Of a stretch of 64,000 nt of DNA, positions 29,582 to 38,317 are shown piece after piece; the first letter of the stretch is position 1; each line of letters opens with the position of its first letter. Origin of the DNA: Amycolatopsis bullii (GTDB lineage: Bacteria; Actinomycetota; Actinomycetes; Mycobacteriales; Pseudonocardiaceae); assembly GCF_014654205.1 (NCBI RefSeq), contig NZ_BNAW01000001.1, forward strand, positions 372,001 to 436,000. The letters run 5' to 3'. Position numbers and translations under genes: made by a program. The notes beneath the pieces are model-generated. The model did not search any database. It was not told the origin of the DNA and saw only the letters and a list, made by a program, of their open reading frames with translations.

Positions 29582-30919
29582 CTACCCCACCTCGCCGGGG
29601 GCCGCGTCGCGGGCGGTGCGGAAGCCGGCGAAGATCTGCCGCCGGATCGGGTAGTCCCAGTTGCGGAACGTGCCCCGGATCGCCGCCGAGTCGGTGCCGA
29701 ACGAGCCGCCGCGCAGCACCTTGTACTCCGGGCCGAAGAACACCTCCGAGTACTCCCGGTACGGGAAGGCGGAGAAACCCGGGTACCCGTGGAAATCCGT
29801 GGAGGTCCACTCCCAGACGTCCCCGATCAGCTGGTGCACGCCGGTCGGCGACGCACCGGCCGGGTACGCCCCCGCGGGCGCCGGGCGCAGGTGCCGCTGG
29901 CCGAGGTTGGCGTGCTCGGCCGACGGTTCCTCGTCGCCCCAGGGGAACCGGCGCGACCGGCCGGTGGCCGGGTCGAACCGGGCCGCCTTCTCCCACTCCG
30001 CCTCGGTCGGCAGCCGACGCCCGGCCCAGGCCGCGTACGCCTCGGCTTCGAAGTAGGAGACGTGCACGACCGGCTCGCCGGCGGGAATCCGCTCGTACAC
30101 GCCGAACCGGGTCCGCCACCAGCCGTCCTGCTCCCGCTTCCAGAACCGCGGCGCGGTGATGCCGTTGTCCTGCCGGTACGCCCAGCCCGCCGGGCTCCAC
30201 CACTGCTCGTCGTCGTAGCCGCCGCCGTCGAGGAATTCGACGTAGGCGCCGCACGTCACCGGGACGGTGTCCATCCAGAACGCGTCGACGGCGATCTCGT
30301 GCGCCGGGCGCTCGTTGTCCAGGGCCCACGGCTCGGCCGACGTGCCCATCGTGAAGGCACCGCCCGGCACCAGCACCTCGGCGGGCAGCGTGCCCGAGCG
30401 CGCGGGCGGCGGCTCCGGCGCGTGCAGCACCGGGTCGCCCTTGCGGAGCTGGTGGGTGGCCAGCATGGTCTCGTCGTGCTGCTGCTCGTGCTGGGTGATC
30501 ATGCCGAACGCGAACGCCTGCTCGGTCAGCCGCCTGCCTTCCATCGGCGCGTGTTCCAGCACGTCGAAGGCCTTTTCGCGGACCTGCTTGACGTACGCGC
30601 GTGCCTCGGCCGGCCCGAGCAGCGGCAGCTCCGGCCGGTCCGCGCGGGCGTGCTGGAAGGCGTCGTAGATGTCGTCGATGTCCGGGCGCAGCGGTTCCCG
30701 GCCGCCGACGTCGCGGACCAGCCACAGCTCTTCCTGGACGCCGATGTGCGCCAGGTCCCAGACCAGCGGCGACATCAGCTTCGAGTGCTGGCGGACCAGG
30801 TCTTCGTCGTCCACGGCGTCGGTCAGCGCCACGCTGCGCGCCCGGGCCCGGGTCAGTGCTTCGGCCGCCCGGGCGCGCAGGTCCTGCGCGCTCAGCTCGC
30901 CCAGTGCTTCCGTGCTCAT
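29582..30919 (-). CDS. egtB: hercynine oxygenase EgtB
   Basis: This 445-residue nonheme-iron sulfoxide synthase joins hercynine to gamma-glutamylcysteine using O2. The DinB-like N-terminal domain supplies the iron ligands: a His in WDLAHIGVQEE and the HEQQHDE motif (H-x3-H-x-E). The C-terminal FGE-sulfatase domain runs from about 190 to the end, with PGGAFTMGTS, LPTEAEWEKAARF, GDVWEWT and RGGSFGTD. ATG 30919 is preceded by GAGGAG; the stop of egtA overlaps it as ATGA. Confidence 0.97.
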   Translation of the reverse strand: MSTEALGELSAQDLRARAAEALTRARARSVALTDAVDDEDLVRQHSKLMSPLVWDLAHIGVQEELWLVRDVGGREPLRPDIDDIYDAFQHARADRPELPLLGPAEARAYVKQVREKAFDVLEHAPMEGRRLTEQAFAFGMITQHEQQHDETMLATHQLRKGDPVLHAPEPPPARSGTLPAEVLVPGGAFTMGTSAEPWALDNERPAHEIAVDAFWMDTVPVTCGAYVEFLDGGGYDDEQWWSPAGWAYRQDNGITAPRFWKREQDGWWRTRFGVYERIPAGEPVVHVSYFEAEAYAAWAGRRLPTEAEWEKAARFDPATGRSRRFPWGDEEPSAEHANLGQRHLRPAPAGAYPAGASPTGVHQLIGDVWEWTSTDFHGYPGFSAFPYREYSEVFFGPEYKVLRGGSFGTDSAAIRGTFRNWDYPIRRQIFAGFRTARDAAPGEVG

Positions 30920-32178
30920 GCTTCGCTCCTCGATCGGTACGCGCGCCCCAGCACGCTCTCGCAGATCTCGGTGGTCGACTCCTCCGCCAGCCCGGTCGCG
31001 CCCAGCTCGGTGCAGCCGAGGTCGGCCAGGGCCGCCGCGACGGCCGCCAGTTCCGGGTCGGCCAGGCCGCGCCGCGCCGCCGTGGTCCACCGGTCCGCGA
31101 CCGGTGCGCAGAGCTCGCGCACCTTGTCGACGGTGGCCGGGCGGGCGAGCAGCGCGGACACCAGCGCCACCGGCGCCAGCCACTCGCCCGGCGGTTGCGC
31201 GTCGAGGTACCGGATCTCCAGGTACCCCTGCGGCCGGACCGGCGTGAACATGGTCGTGAGGTGGTAGTCGAGGTCTTCGACGGTGGGCCGCGGCAGCAGC
31301 GCCGCGGCGCCCCGGCCGTCGATCCAGTCGGCGAACGTCAGCCCGTCGGGCGCGTCCCACGGCCGGTCGCCGCGGGGCAGCACCATCAGGGGGACGTCCA
31401 TCAGGCGCCCGGCCCACGCCCCGGCCGGGTCGTCGCCCGTCACGGCGGGCGTGCGCGTGCGCACCGCTTCCGTGTCGTGCACCGCCAGCCAGCGGGCGGA
31501 GGCGTGGCCGGTGTCCCGGCCGGCGTGGACGCGGGAGTTGGCGAAGAGGGCGAGCAGCGGCGGGCCCATCGCGTGCGCGGCCGCCCACCGCGCGGCGTAG
31601 TGCTCGGGCTCCCCCGCGTCGACGCAGATCTGCAGGCCGGCGGTGCTGCACATCATCGTGAGGCCGCCGGGGCCGATCGGCGCGAACCGGCGCTCCATCG
31701 CCGCGTAGCGCGGGGTGTGCAGGAGCCGGCGGGGCGCGCGGTGGGCGTCGATGCCCGTTTCGCCCAGGACGAGGTGGTGCCGGACGAGGCGTTCACGCAG
31801 GTGGTGGAGGTCGGCCGTGACGACTGCGTCGAGCTCGCGCAGGGAGGCCTGGGGAGGAGCGGAAATCTCCACCTGGCACCCGGGTTCGAGGCTCACGGGT
31901 GAGCCGGCCGGGAGCGGGGTGGCGGGGCTGCCGGGGCGGAGCGTCCGCGGGGTGTGCGGACCGAGCGCCGCGGCAAGGACGTCGGGATCGAGGGGTCTGG
32001 CCGGGTCGTCGGCATGGTGCACGGTGAACTCCAGCTCCACGCCGGTCAGGCGGGGCGGCCCGTGCTTGAAACACACCGATGCGACGTACGCTTCGCCGGC
32101 CGCGCGGTCCGCCAGGACCCGCGCGGTGCGGTTCGACGCACTACCCGACTTCTCGGGGAAATCGTGCACCGCTTGCAT
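30916..32178 (-). CDS. egtA: glutamate-cysteine ligase EgtA
   Basis: The 420-residue GCS2-family enzyme makes gamma-glutamylcysteine for EgtB. Features include GVELEFTVH (metal and ATP-binding Glu), SLEPGCQVEISAPP, and MMCSTAGLQICVDAG. It is first of the egtABCD operon. ATG 32178 is preceded by AGGAACAGGAA. The 122-base gap to the LysR gene 3' end must hold the operon promoter; I see no clear -35/-10 pair there. Confidence 0.94.
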   Translation of the reverse strand: MQAVHDFPEKSGSASNRTARVLADRAAGEAYVASVCFKHGPPRLTGVELEFTVHHADDPARPLDPDVLAAALGPHTPRTLRPGSPATPLPAGSPVSLEPGCQVEISAPPQASLRELDAVVTADLHHLRERLVRHHLVLGETGIDAHRAPRRLLHTPRYAAMERRFAPIGPGGLTMMCSTAGLQICVDAGEPEHYAARWAAAHAMGPPLLALFANSRVHAGRDTGHASARWLAVHDTEAVRTRTPAVTGDDPAGAWAGRLMDVPLMVLPRGDRPWDAPDGLTFADWIDGRGAAALLPRPTVEDLDYHLTTMFTPVRPQGYLEIRYLDAQPPGEWLAPVALVSALLARPATVDKVRELCAPVADRWTTAARRGLADPELAAVAAALADLGCTELGATGLAEESTTEICESVLGRAYRSRSEA

Positions 32179-32300
32179 GTGGCGTTCCTGTTCCTGTTGT
32201 GGGGAACTTCTCGTCTTCGGACGCTACACGCGGGGTACGACAAATTCAGGGCGGTTCCTGCGCTGCGGGAGGTGTTCACCACCCTGTAAGAAGCCCCGGA

Positions 32301-33227
32301 TCAGGGCAAAGCCGGTTCGGTACCCAGTCCGAGCTCGGCCGCGGACGCCCGCACGGCGTCGATGACCAGGTGCAGCGCGGGGCGCCGGAACGCGGTGCGC
32401 CGGTAGGCGATCGACACCGTCCGCAGCAGCGGCGTGGTGAGCGTGACGACGTCGATCCCGGGCGGCCGCAGCAAACGCAGGCCCAGGTCGGAGACGAGGG
32501 TGACGCCCAGCCCGGCGCCGACCATCGCCATCGCCGTCGACTGCTCTTCGACCTCGTGGTTGATCTTCGGCGCGAAGCCGTGCCGCCGGCATGCGGTGCG
32601 CATCGCGCGGCCGAAGTGCGACTTGGCGCCGGCCAGGATCCACGGGTGCTCGGCGAGGTCGTCCAGCGACGCCGACCCCGACGGCACGGCACCGCGCGGC
32701 ACCGCGGCGTGCAGCCGTTCGACGGCCACGACCGCCCGCTCCAGCCCGGCGTCCCACGGCGTCGGCGCGTCGGAGTAGTCGATCACGAACGACAGGTCGA
32801 GGCTGCCGTCGCGGACCGCCTCGGCGGTGTCCTCCGGCGCCAGCTCGCGGGTGCGGACCTCGATGCCCGGGTGCTCGCCGGCCAGCGCGGTCAGCGCGGT
32901 CGGCAGCAGGCCGGAGGCCACCGACGCCCACACCCCGGCGGTCAGCCGGACCGTGCGGGCCTCCTGGGCCTCCTCCAGGGCGAGCGTGGCCCGCTCGACC
33001 GAGCCGAGGATCTCCTCGGCGTGCTCGGTGAGCAGGGTGCCGAGCTCGGTCAGCTGGACGCGCCGGCCGAGCCGTTCGAACAGCTTCGCGCCCACGTCCC
33101 GTTCGAGCTGCGCAAGCTGCTGCGACACCGCCGAAGCGGTGTAGTGCAGCGCCGCGGCCGCCGCCGTCACGGTGCCCCGGCGGTGCAGCTCGCGCAGCAT
33201 CCGCAAGCGGTGCAACGAAAGCTCCAT
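32301..33227 (-). CDS. LysR family transcriptional regulator
   Basis: The 308-residue protein has an N-terminal winged helix (LHRLRMLRELHRRGTVTAAAAALHYTASAVSQQLAQLER) and a C-terminal substrate-binding fold. It is transcribed divergently from an amino-acid dehydrogenase gene 122 bases away, the classic LysR arrangement; that gene is its likely target. ATG 33227 is preferred over a TTG two codons upstream. No Shine-Dalgarno is evident. A dyad in the shared intergenic region could be its site. Confidence 0.92.
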   Translation of the reverse strand: MELSLHRLRMLRELHRRGTVTAAAAALHYTASAVSQQLAQLERDVGAKLFERLGRRVQLTELGTLLTEHAEEILGSVERATLALEEAQEARTVRLTAGVWASVASGLLPTALTALAGEHPGIEVRTRELAPEDTAEAVRDGSLDLSFVIDYSDAPTPWDAGLERAVVAVERLHAAVPRGAVPSGSASLDDLAEHPWILAGAKSHFGRAMRTACRRHGFAPKINHEVEEQSTAMAMVGAGLGVTLVSDLGLRLLRPPGIDVVTLTTPLLRTVSIAYRRTAFRRPALHLVIDAVRASAAELGLGTEPALP

Positions 33228-33236
33228 GCACAAAAC

Positions 33237-33263
33237 TTAAACGAGATCGTGCAGGTTCGTTAA
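33237..33263. promoter_or_regulatory. imperfect dyad between LysR and dehydrogenase genes
   Basis: TTAAACGA and TTCGTTAA flank about 11 bases, an AT-rich imperfect dyad in GC-rich surroundings. Length and symmetry suit a LysR T-N11-A-type site; it starts 10 bases upstream of the LysR start codon. Confidence 0.4.
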
Positions 33264-33349
33264 ATGGACGCCCGGGCCGTCCGGGGCGCAGGCTCGGGGA
33301 AGGCGGCCGAGAACGACCGCCCCGGACTTCCCTGGAGGTGAGTGGCCTG

Positions 33350-34549
33350 ATGACCCCGCGCAACGCCGAGCCGCTGATGCGGCTGACGTGGACCGATCCC
33401 GTCACCGGTGCGCACGGCTACCTGGTCGTGCACAGCCTGGTCTCCGGCGTCGCCACCGGCGGCACCCGGATGCGGGCCGGCTGCACGATGACCGAGGTGG
33501 AGGACCTCGCCCGGGGCATGGCCAACAAGACCGCGACCTTCAACCTGCCGGTCGGCGGGGCCAAGGGCGGCATCGACTTCGACCCGAAGGACCCCCGCGC
33601 GTTCGACGTGCTGAAGCGGTTCTGCGCGTTCCTGCGGCCGTGGCTGGACGCGCACTGGGTGACCGCCGAGGACCTGGGCGTTCCCCAGCACCTGATCGAC
33701 TCGGTGTTCGCCGAGCTCGGCCTGGAGCAGTCGTACCACGCGGCGATCCGCCGTTCGGCCGATCCGGCGCGCACCCTGCGCCGAGTGCAGGCGGGCCTCA
33801 ACGCGCCGGTGCCCGGCGGCCTGCTGCTCGGCGACGTCGTCGGCGGCTACGGCGTGGCGCAGGCGTGCCTGGGGGTGGCGGCGGCCTGGGACTGGGACGT
33901 CCGGGAAACGACGGTGGCCATCCAGGGCATCGGCACCATGGGCGGCGGAGCGGCCTGGTACCTGCACGAGGCCGGGGTCAAGGTCGTCGCGGTGGCCGAC
34001 GCGGCGGGCACGCTGTACGACCCCGCCGGCCTCGACGTCCCGGCGCTGCTCGACCTGCGCGACCGGTTCGGCGAAGTGGACCGGTCCCGGCTGCCGGCCG
34101 GGGTCCGTTCGCTGCCGCGCGAGACGATCGTCGGGATCGACGCGGACATCTTCGCGCCGGCCGCGATCTCCTACGCGCTGCGGCCCGACAACGAGAGCGC
34201 GGTGCGGGCCAAGGTGGTCGTCGAAGCGGCCAACGCGGCGACGACGCCGGAAGCGGAAGCCGCGCTGTCGGCCCGCGGGATCGCGGTGGTGCCCGACTTC
34301 GTCGCCAACGCCGGCGCGGCGGCCTGGGCGTGGTGGCTGCTGCTGGGTGAGGTCGGCGCGGACCCGGCCGATTCGTTCCTGCGGCTGCGCACCGAGATGC
34401 AGGCGAAGATCGCGCTGCTGCTGGCGGAGTGGAACCTGGACCGGCTGCCGCTGCGCGTCACCGGGCTCCGGCTGGCCGAGGCCAACCGCGCCCGCCGCGC
34501 CGAGGCCGAGCTCGCCCCGGAAGGCGAGCCGGCGCTCGTCATCCCCTGA
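33350..34549 (+). CDS. Glu/Leu/Phe/Val dehydrogenase family protein
   Basis: The 399-residue NAD(P)-dependent amino-acid dehydrogenase deaminates amino acids to 2-oxo acids. The catalytic region shows GGTRMRAGCT, NKTATFNLPVGGAKGGIDFDP (with the catalytic Lys in GGAKGG) and the dinucleotide motif AIQGIGTMGGGAAWYL around residues 193-208. Branched-chain versus glutamate specificity cannot be decided. ATG 33350 has GGAGGTG about ten bases upstream; a GTG at 33338 overlaps that ribosome site. It is divergent from the LysR gene and its 3' end overlaps pip by 11 bases. Confidence 0.9.
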   Translation: MTPRNAEPLMRLTWTDPVTGAHGYLVVHSLVSGVATGGTRMRAGCTMTEVEDLARGMANKTATFNLPVGGAKGGIDFDPKDPRAFDVLKRFCAFLRPWLDAHWVTAEDLGVPQHLIDSVFAELGLEQSYHAAIRRSADPARTLRRVQAGLNAPVPGGLLLGDVVGGYGVAQACLGVAAAWDWDVRETTVAIQGIGTMGGGAAWYLHEAGVKVVAVADAAGTLYDPAGLDVPALLDLRDRFGEVDRSRLPAGVRSLPRETIVGIDADIFAPAAISYALRPDNESAVRAKVVVEAANAATTPEAEAALSARGIAVVPDFVANAGAAAWAWWLLLGEVGADPADSFLRLRTEMQAKIALLLAEWNLDRLPLRVTGLRLAEANRARRAEAELAPEGEPALVIP

Positions 34550-35483
34550 GCGCGAACCGGTCGGTCGCGCCGATCAGGACCTCCTGCATCGACGCGGCCG
34601 ACACGGTGTGCCCGACGTCGTCCAGCATCACCAGTTCGCTGCCCGGCCAGGCGTGGTGCAGCAGCCAGGGCGTGCCGACGAGGTTGCTCGTGTCGAGCAC
34701 GCCCTGTGCCAGCACCGCCGGGATGCCCGCGAGCCTGCCCACCTGCCGCAGGATCTCGCCGTCCGGCAGGAACACGCGGTTGCTGAAGTAGTGCGTGACG
34801 AGCCGGGCGAAGCAGAGCCGGTAGGCCGGGTCTTCGAAGTCGTCGTGGGGCGGGACGCCGGGGAGCATCGCGTCTTCCCAGGCGCACCAGTTCTTCGCGG
34901 CCTGGTGGTGGACGGCCGGGTCCGGGTCCATCAGCAGCCGGTGGTAGGCCGCCGACAGATCGCCGTCGCGCTCGCTTTCCGGCACGCCGTCGCGGAATTT
35001 CGCGAAGCCGTCCGGGAAGTAGGCGCCGAGGCCGCGGATGAGCAGCTCGATCTCGATGAAGCGGTCGGTCGCCAGGCCCATCAGGACGATCTCACTGACG
35101 CGCTCGGTGTGGCGCAGCGCGTAGGCCAGGCTGAGCACCGAGCCCCAGGAACCGCCGAACAGCAACCACTTCTCGATGCCGAGGTGTTCGCGGAGGCGCT
35201 CGAAGTCGGCCACCAGGTGCTCGGTGGTGTTGGCGGACAGGTCGGCGACCGGGGCGCCGGCGTGCGGGGTGCTGCGGCCGCAGCCGCGCTGGTCGGCCAG
35301 GACGATCCGGTAGCGCGCCGGGTCGAAGAAGCGGCGGACGTTCGCCGAGCAGCCGGAACCGGGGCCACCGTGCACGACGAGCGCGGGCTTGCCGTCGGGG
35401 TTCCCGCAGGTCTCCCAGTAGATCTCGTGGCCGTCGCCGACGTCCAGCATGCCGTGGTCGTAGGGTTCGATTGCGGGGTACAT
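34539..35483 (-). CDS. pip: proline iminopeptidase (prolyl aminopeptidase)
   Basis: The 314-residue alpha/beta hydrolase has the family motifs VVHGGPGSGC (oxyanion), LADQRGCGRSTPH and the nucleophile Ser in GGSWGSVLSLAYAL; the C-terminal His is in LDDVGHTVS. It releases N-terminal proline from peptides in the cytoplasm. It starts at ATG behind GGGAGGA. A palindromic site overlaps the predicted promoter. Confidence 0.94.
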   Translation of the reverse strand: MYPAIEPYDHGMLDVGDGHEIYWETCGNPDGKPALVVHGGPGSGCSANVRRFFDPARYRIVLADQRGCGRSTPHAGAPVADLSANTTEHLVADFERLREHLGIEKWLLFGGSWGSVLSLAYALRHTERVSEIVLMGLATDRFIEIELLIRGLGAYFPDGFAKFRDGVPESERDGDLSAAYHRLLMDPDPAVHHQAAKNWCAWEDAMLPGVPPHDDFEDPAYRLCFARLVTHYFSNRVFLPDGEILRQVGRLAGIPAVLAQGVLDTSNLVGTPWLLHHAWPGSELVMLDDVGHTVSAASMQEVLIGATDRFALRG

Positions 35484-35499
35484 CGGCGCGTCCTCCCAG

Positions 35500-35530
35500 C
35501 CGGATACAACAGCGCTGTCACATTATCCGG
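35500..35530 (-). promoter_or_regulatory. pip promoter region with nested palindrome
   Basis: CCGGATA at 35500-35506 pairs with TATCCGG at 35524-35530, and ACAGCGCTGT at 35509-35518 is a perfect 10-base palindrome between them. On the minus strand GGATAAT at the distal arm looks like a -10 box, which would place the start near the inner palindrome. A repressor site is the simple reading. Confidence 0.4.
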
Positions 35531-35560
35531 TGAACGAGCGGTCGCGCACGCCCTTTTCGT

Positions 35561-36310
35561 TCAGTTCAGCGTGCCGGCCAGCTCGGTGAGCGTGTCGGCC
35601 AGCTCCTGCGGGCCCGCCGGCCCGATGTGGATGACCGCGTCGTCGCCCGAGCCGGACGTGTAGCTGAGGTACCGGCCCCAGTCGGTGTCGGCGTAGTGGA
35701 GCGGCTGCTGGAGGCAAGTGTGCCGTCCGACGTCGTCACGCCGTCCGACGTAGAGCTCCCCGCTGCCCGAGACCGGCCGCTGCACGAGGCTGACGATGTC
35801 GGCGACGGCCGGGTCGAGCGGGTGGGCGGCCTGCCCGCGGCGGGCCGCTTCGGTCAGGTCCGCCACCCGCACGGTCCGCCGCCGTCCCCCGCCGGGACCG
35901 ACCGGCGGCAGCTGCTCGACGAGCGACTCGGCCAGCCGGTTCCGGTCGATTTCCTGCACGCCGACGTGGGTCCCGTCGGAGACGGCGAGGACCGCCTGCA
36001 GCCCTTTGGCGGCGGCGAGCACGCCGTAGGTCTGCCCGCCGGTGCCGACCCAGCCGTAGCACTCCCGCGCCGGGCTGACCAGCAGCGGGAGCCAGTCGAG
36101 GAAGTCGACGGTGGCCCGGCCCCGGGCATCGACCAGCCCGGCCTCGGCGAGCGCGGCGTCGACCCGCTTGCCGGCCTCCTCGCGCTCCTCGTCCGAGAGC
36201 CACAGCGGCTCGGGACGCAGGGTGAGGTGGAGCTGGCCGACCTGCTCGCGTTCGGCGAGCGCGGCCAGCGCCTCGACCGGAACATCCACCCGGCCTGTTG
36301 CCACGTCCAC
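35561..36310 (-). CDS. ESX secretion-associated protein, EspG family
   Basis: The 249-residue soluble protein matches the EspG fold group by its layout. An N-terminal strand-helix block reads LTLRPEPLWLSDEE, the middle block is SPARECYGWVGTGGQTYGVLAA, and a late helix is AARRGQAAHPLDPAVADIVSLVQRP. EspG proteins are cytosolic chaperones that hold PE/PPE substrates for type VII secretion. It is the last gene of a four-gene operon, 4 bases after a PPE-like gene, which supports a chaperone-substrate pair. The GTG start at 36310 is the only in-frame choice after that gene. Confidence 0.8.
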   Translation of the reverse strand: MDVATGRVDVPVEALAALAEREQVGQLHLTLRPEPLWLSDEEREEAGKRVDAALAEAGLVDARGRATVDFLDWLPLLVSPARECYGWVGTGGQTYGVLAAAKGLQAVLAVSDGTHVGVQEIDRNRLAESLVEQLPPVGPGGGRRRTVRVADLTEAARRGQAAHPLDPAVADIVSLVQRPVSGSGELYVGRRDDVGRHTCLQQPLHYADTDWGRYLSYTSGSGDDAVIHIGPAGPQELADTLTELAGTLN

Positions 36311-36314
36311 CTGC

Positions 36315-37661
36315 CTATTCGCCGATGACCGGCGGACTGGTCCGCTGGTCGGTGCCGAAGATCGCGTCCGGATCCGCTTCGATCAGGTAGTCCGGCCGCT
36401 GGTGCTCATCGTCGTCTTCACCCTCACCGCGACGGCCACCGGGCCCCATCGGCCCCATCTGCCCGGACCGCGAGCCGGCCCCCCGCGCGGCGGCGGCTTC
36501 CGCGGCGGCGGCGTTGCCGAGGCTGCCCATGCCGGAGCCGCGGCCGCTGCCGAACCCGCGTTCGCCGGCCCCGCTGCCGGTTCCCGATCCGCTGCCGCTG
36601 CCGGTTCCTGTTCCGGTTCCGCCCCGGCCGGTCGGGTCGAGGAGCCGCCCGCCGGCGTTGCCGCTGGTGGGGCCGCGGCCGCCGGGGGTGGCGTTGGGGT
36701 CGTTGGGGTTCAGGTAGTTCTGGCCGTAGTTCTGGCCTGTGTTGGTGGGATAGAAGTCCATCCCGCCGGTGCCGGGCGGGGTTTTGCCGGGCTGATCGGT
36801 CGATTGACCCGGGCGGGTCGGCAGGGTCGGGCGGCCGGTGCCGGTGGTGTGGGTGTCGTCGGTGCCGGTGCCACCCGTTCCTCCGGTGCCGCCAGTGCCT
36901 CCCGTGCCGCCAGTGCCTCCGGTTCCCCCGGTGCCTCCCGTGCCGCCGGTCCCGCCCGTTCCGCCGTTCCCGCCGGGCTTGTCGCCGCCGCCGGTCTGCC
37001 CGGGGTCGAAGTCGGTGGTGGAGGTGCGGTCGTCATCGCCATGCCCGATGTTCCGCGGCGGCGTCTCCGGCGGAATGTAGGGCGGCGGCTTGATCCGGCC
37101 AGGCCCGTCGGGCGTGTTCACCGAGATGGCGGCACCGTCGGCCTCGAGCACGCCGTAGTCGGTGGGCAGCGCGGCACGGGTGCTGTTGGTGGCGTTGCTG
37201 TACTGGTCCATCACGCGGACGTTGGTCTCGTTCGCGGCGTTGTACCGCGCCATGCCCTCTTGATAGTTGTCGATGTCGTCCTTGGCCATGAACGGCCCGG
37301 CGATCGGGATGGCGGCCTTGAGGCCGGTGGTCCAGGGATTGGGCTTGTCCGGCTTCGGCGGCACCTCGACGACGGTGTTGCTCGAATCCTCGAAGACGGC
37401 AGCCTGGGTCTTGACGGACGCGGAGGTCACGTCCAGCGGCGCCGAACTGTCGTGGAAGGCACGTTCCATCGGCCCCGCGCCCGAATTCGCGGCGTCAGCG
37501 GCGTCACCGCTCCACGATTCGACCATGCGTGCCTGGAGCGCCTTGATGCTCGCGCCCCGTTCCATGTAGGCGTCGGACAGTTCCTGCACGGTCTGCGCCA
37601 TCTGCTGCAGCCCGGAGGTGTCGCCCTGTCTGAAGTTGTCGTAGATCTGCTTGCCGTCCAC
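36315..37661 (-). CDS. PPE/WXG-like type VII secretion substrate with Gly-Thr repeat linker
   Basis: The 448-residue protein has an N-terminal helical domain (~1-170) with a W-x-G-like turn in VESWSGDAADAAN, as in PPE/ESX substrates. A Pro-rich stretch follows, then an extended low-complexity region from ~220: about ten Gly-Gly-Thr repeats, then Gly/Ser/Thr-rich sequence. The acidic C-terminus is PDYLIEADPDAIFGTDQRTS. It lacks a signal peptide. The EspG gene follows by 4 bases and a DUF3558 lipoprotein gene precedes by 3. The mature role outside the cell is unknown. Confidence 0.8.
   Translation of the reverse strand: MDGKQIYDNFRQGDTSGLQQMAQTVQELSDAYMERGASIKALQARMVESWSGDAADAANSGAGPMERAFHDSSAPLDVTSASVKTQAAVFEDSSNTVVEVPPKPDKPNPWTTGLKAAIPIAGPFMAKDDIDNYQEGMARYNAANETNVRVMDQYSNATNSTRAALPTDYGVLEADGAAISVNTPDGPGRIKPPPYIPPETPPRNIGHGDDDRTSTTDFDPGQTGGGDKPGGNGGTGGTGGTGGTGGTGGTGGTGGTGGTGGTGGTGTDDTHTTGTGRPTLPTRPGQSTDQPGKTPPGTGGMDFYPTNTGQNYGQNYLNPNDPNATPGGRGPTSGNAGGRLLDPTGRGGTGTGTGSGSGSGTGSGAGERGFGSGRGSGMGSLGNAAAAEAAAARGAGSRSGQMGPMGPGGRRGEGEDDDEHQRPDYLIEADPDAIFGTDQRTSPPVIGE
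36885..36965. repeat. 9-base tandem repeat encoding Gly-Gly-Thr
   Basis: About ten tandem copies of a 9-base unit (GGT-GGT-AC-type, read on the minus strand with G/C third-position variants) encode the GGT run of the PPE-like protein. Synonymous differences between copies show it is not a collapsed assembly artefact, but length variation between strains is likely. Confidence 0.85.
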
Positions 37662-37664
37662 TCG

Positions 37665-38306
37665 TCATGCCCCCTTGAGTGTCTTGATGACGCTCGACGC
37701 CACCTGGTTGGCCACCCCACAGGAGTCGTCGGCTCCCTGGTAGCCCTGCGCATACACGTCGAAGGTGAGGTCGTCGGCGATGCCCACACCGATCCCGCAG
37801 GATCCCATCGGCCGTTCGTCCAGCGGTCCCCAGTAGACGGCCGGGTAACCGTCGACGTCCGGGGCGTGCTCGAGGAAGCGAATCACGGTCTTGGCCCGGT
37901 AGGCGGCGTAAAGGCCCGCCAGTCCACCGGATCCCGCGTCCCGGCTACCGGTGCCCAGCGACACCAGCACGCCGATGCCCTGGCCGCTGATCTTCCACGC
38001 ACACGTCGGGCCCGCCTTGGTGAACAGCGTGTCACCCTTCGGCTGAAACGTGCCGACCTCGGGCATCCCCAGCGACGCCAGCACGTCCTTCGGCACCAGA
38101 GCGCACGTGTCGGTGACGTATTTGCTCGCGTCCAGCGGCGCGGAGACCTTCGGAACTTCGGGATCAGCCGACGGCGAGCCGGACACCGCCGACGACGAGG
38201 CCGTCGACGGGGACGCCGTGCCTCCGGTCGTCGTGGTGCACGCGGTCGTGAGCCCTGCGGACACGGTCACGACGACCGCCAGGACACCCAGTTTGCTTCG
38301 GAACAA
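37665..38306 (-). CDS. DUF3558 family lipoprotein
   Basis: The 213-residue protein has a signal peptide ending in a lipobox-like LTTAC, then a Thr/Ser/Pro-rich linker. The DUF3558 domain (~70-213) carries paired cysteines in DTCALVPKDVL, GPTCAWKI, SCGIGVGIA and SCGVANQVA. DUF3558 lipoproteins are common beside PPE/EspG genes in Pseudonocardiales; the function is unknown. The TTG start at 38306 follows an AGGCGAG site and comes 12 bases after the preceding gene. Confidence 0.82.
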   Translation of the reverse strand: MFRSKLGVLAVVVTVSAGLTTACTTTTGGTASPSTASSSAVSGSPSADPEVPKVSAPLDASKYVTDTCALVPKDVLASLGMPEVGTFQPKGDTLFTKAGPTCAWKISGQGIGVLVSLGTGSRDAGSGGLAGLYAAYRAKTVIRFLEHAPDVDGYPAVYWGPLDERPMGSCGIGVGIADDLTFDVYAQGYQGADDSCGVANQVASSVIKTLKGA

Positions 38307-38317
38307 GTTCGGCTCGC

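Noticed and set aside
33338..33349. GTG start for the amino-acid dehydrogenase
   Set aside because: It overlaps the only good ribosome site; the ATG at 33350 has workable spacing.
36885..36965. CRISPR-like repeat array
   Set aside because: Units are 9 bases, contiguous and in-frame coding; there are no spacers and no cas genes.
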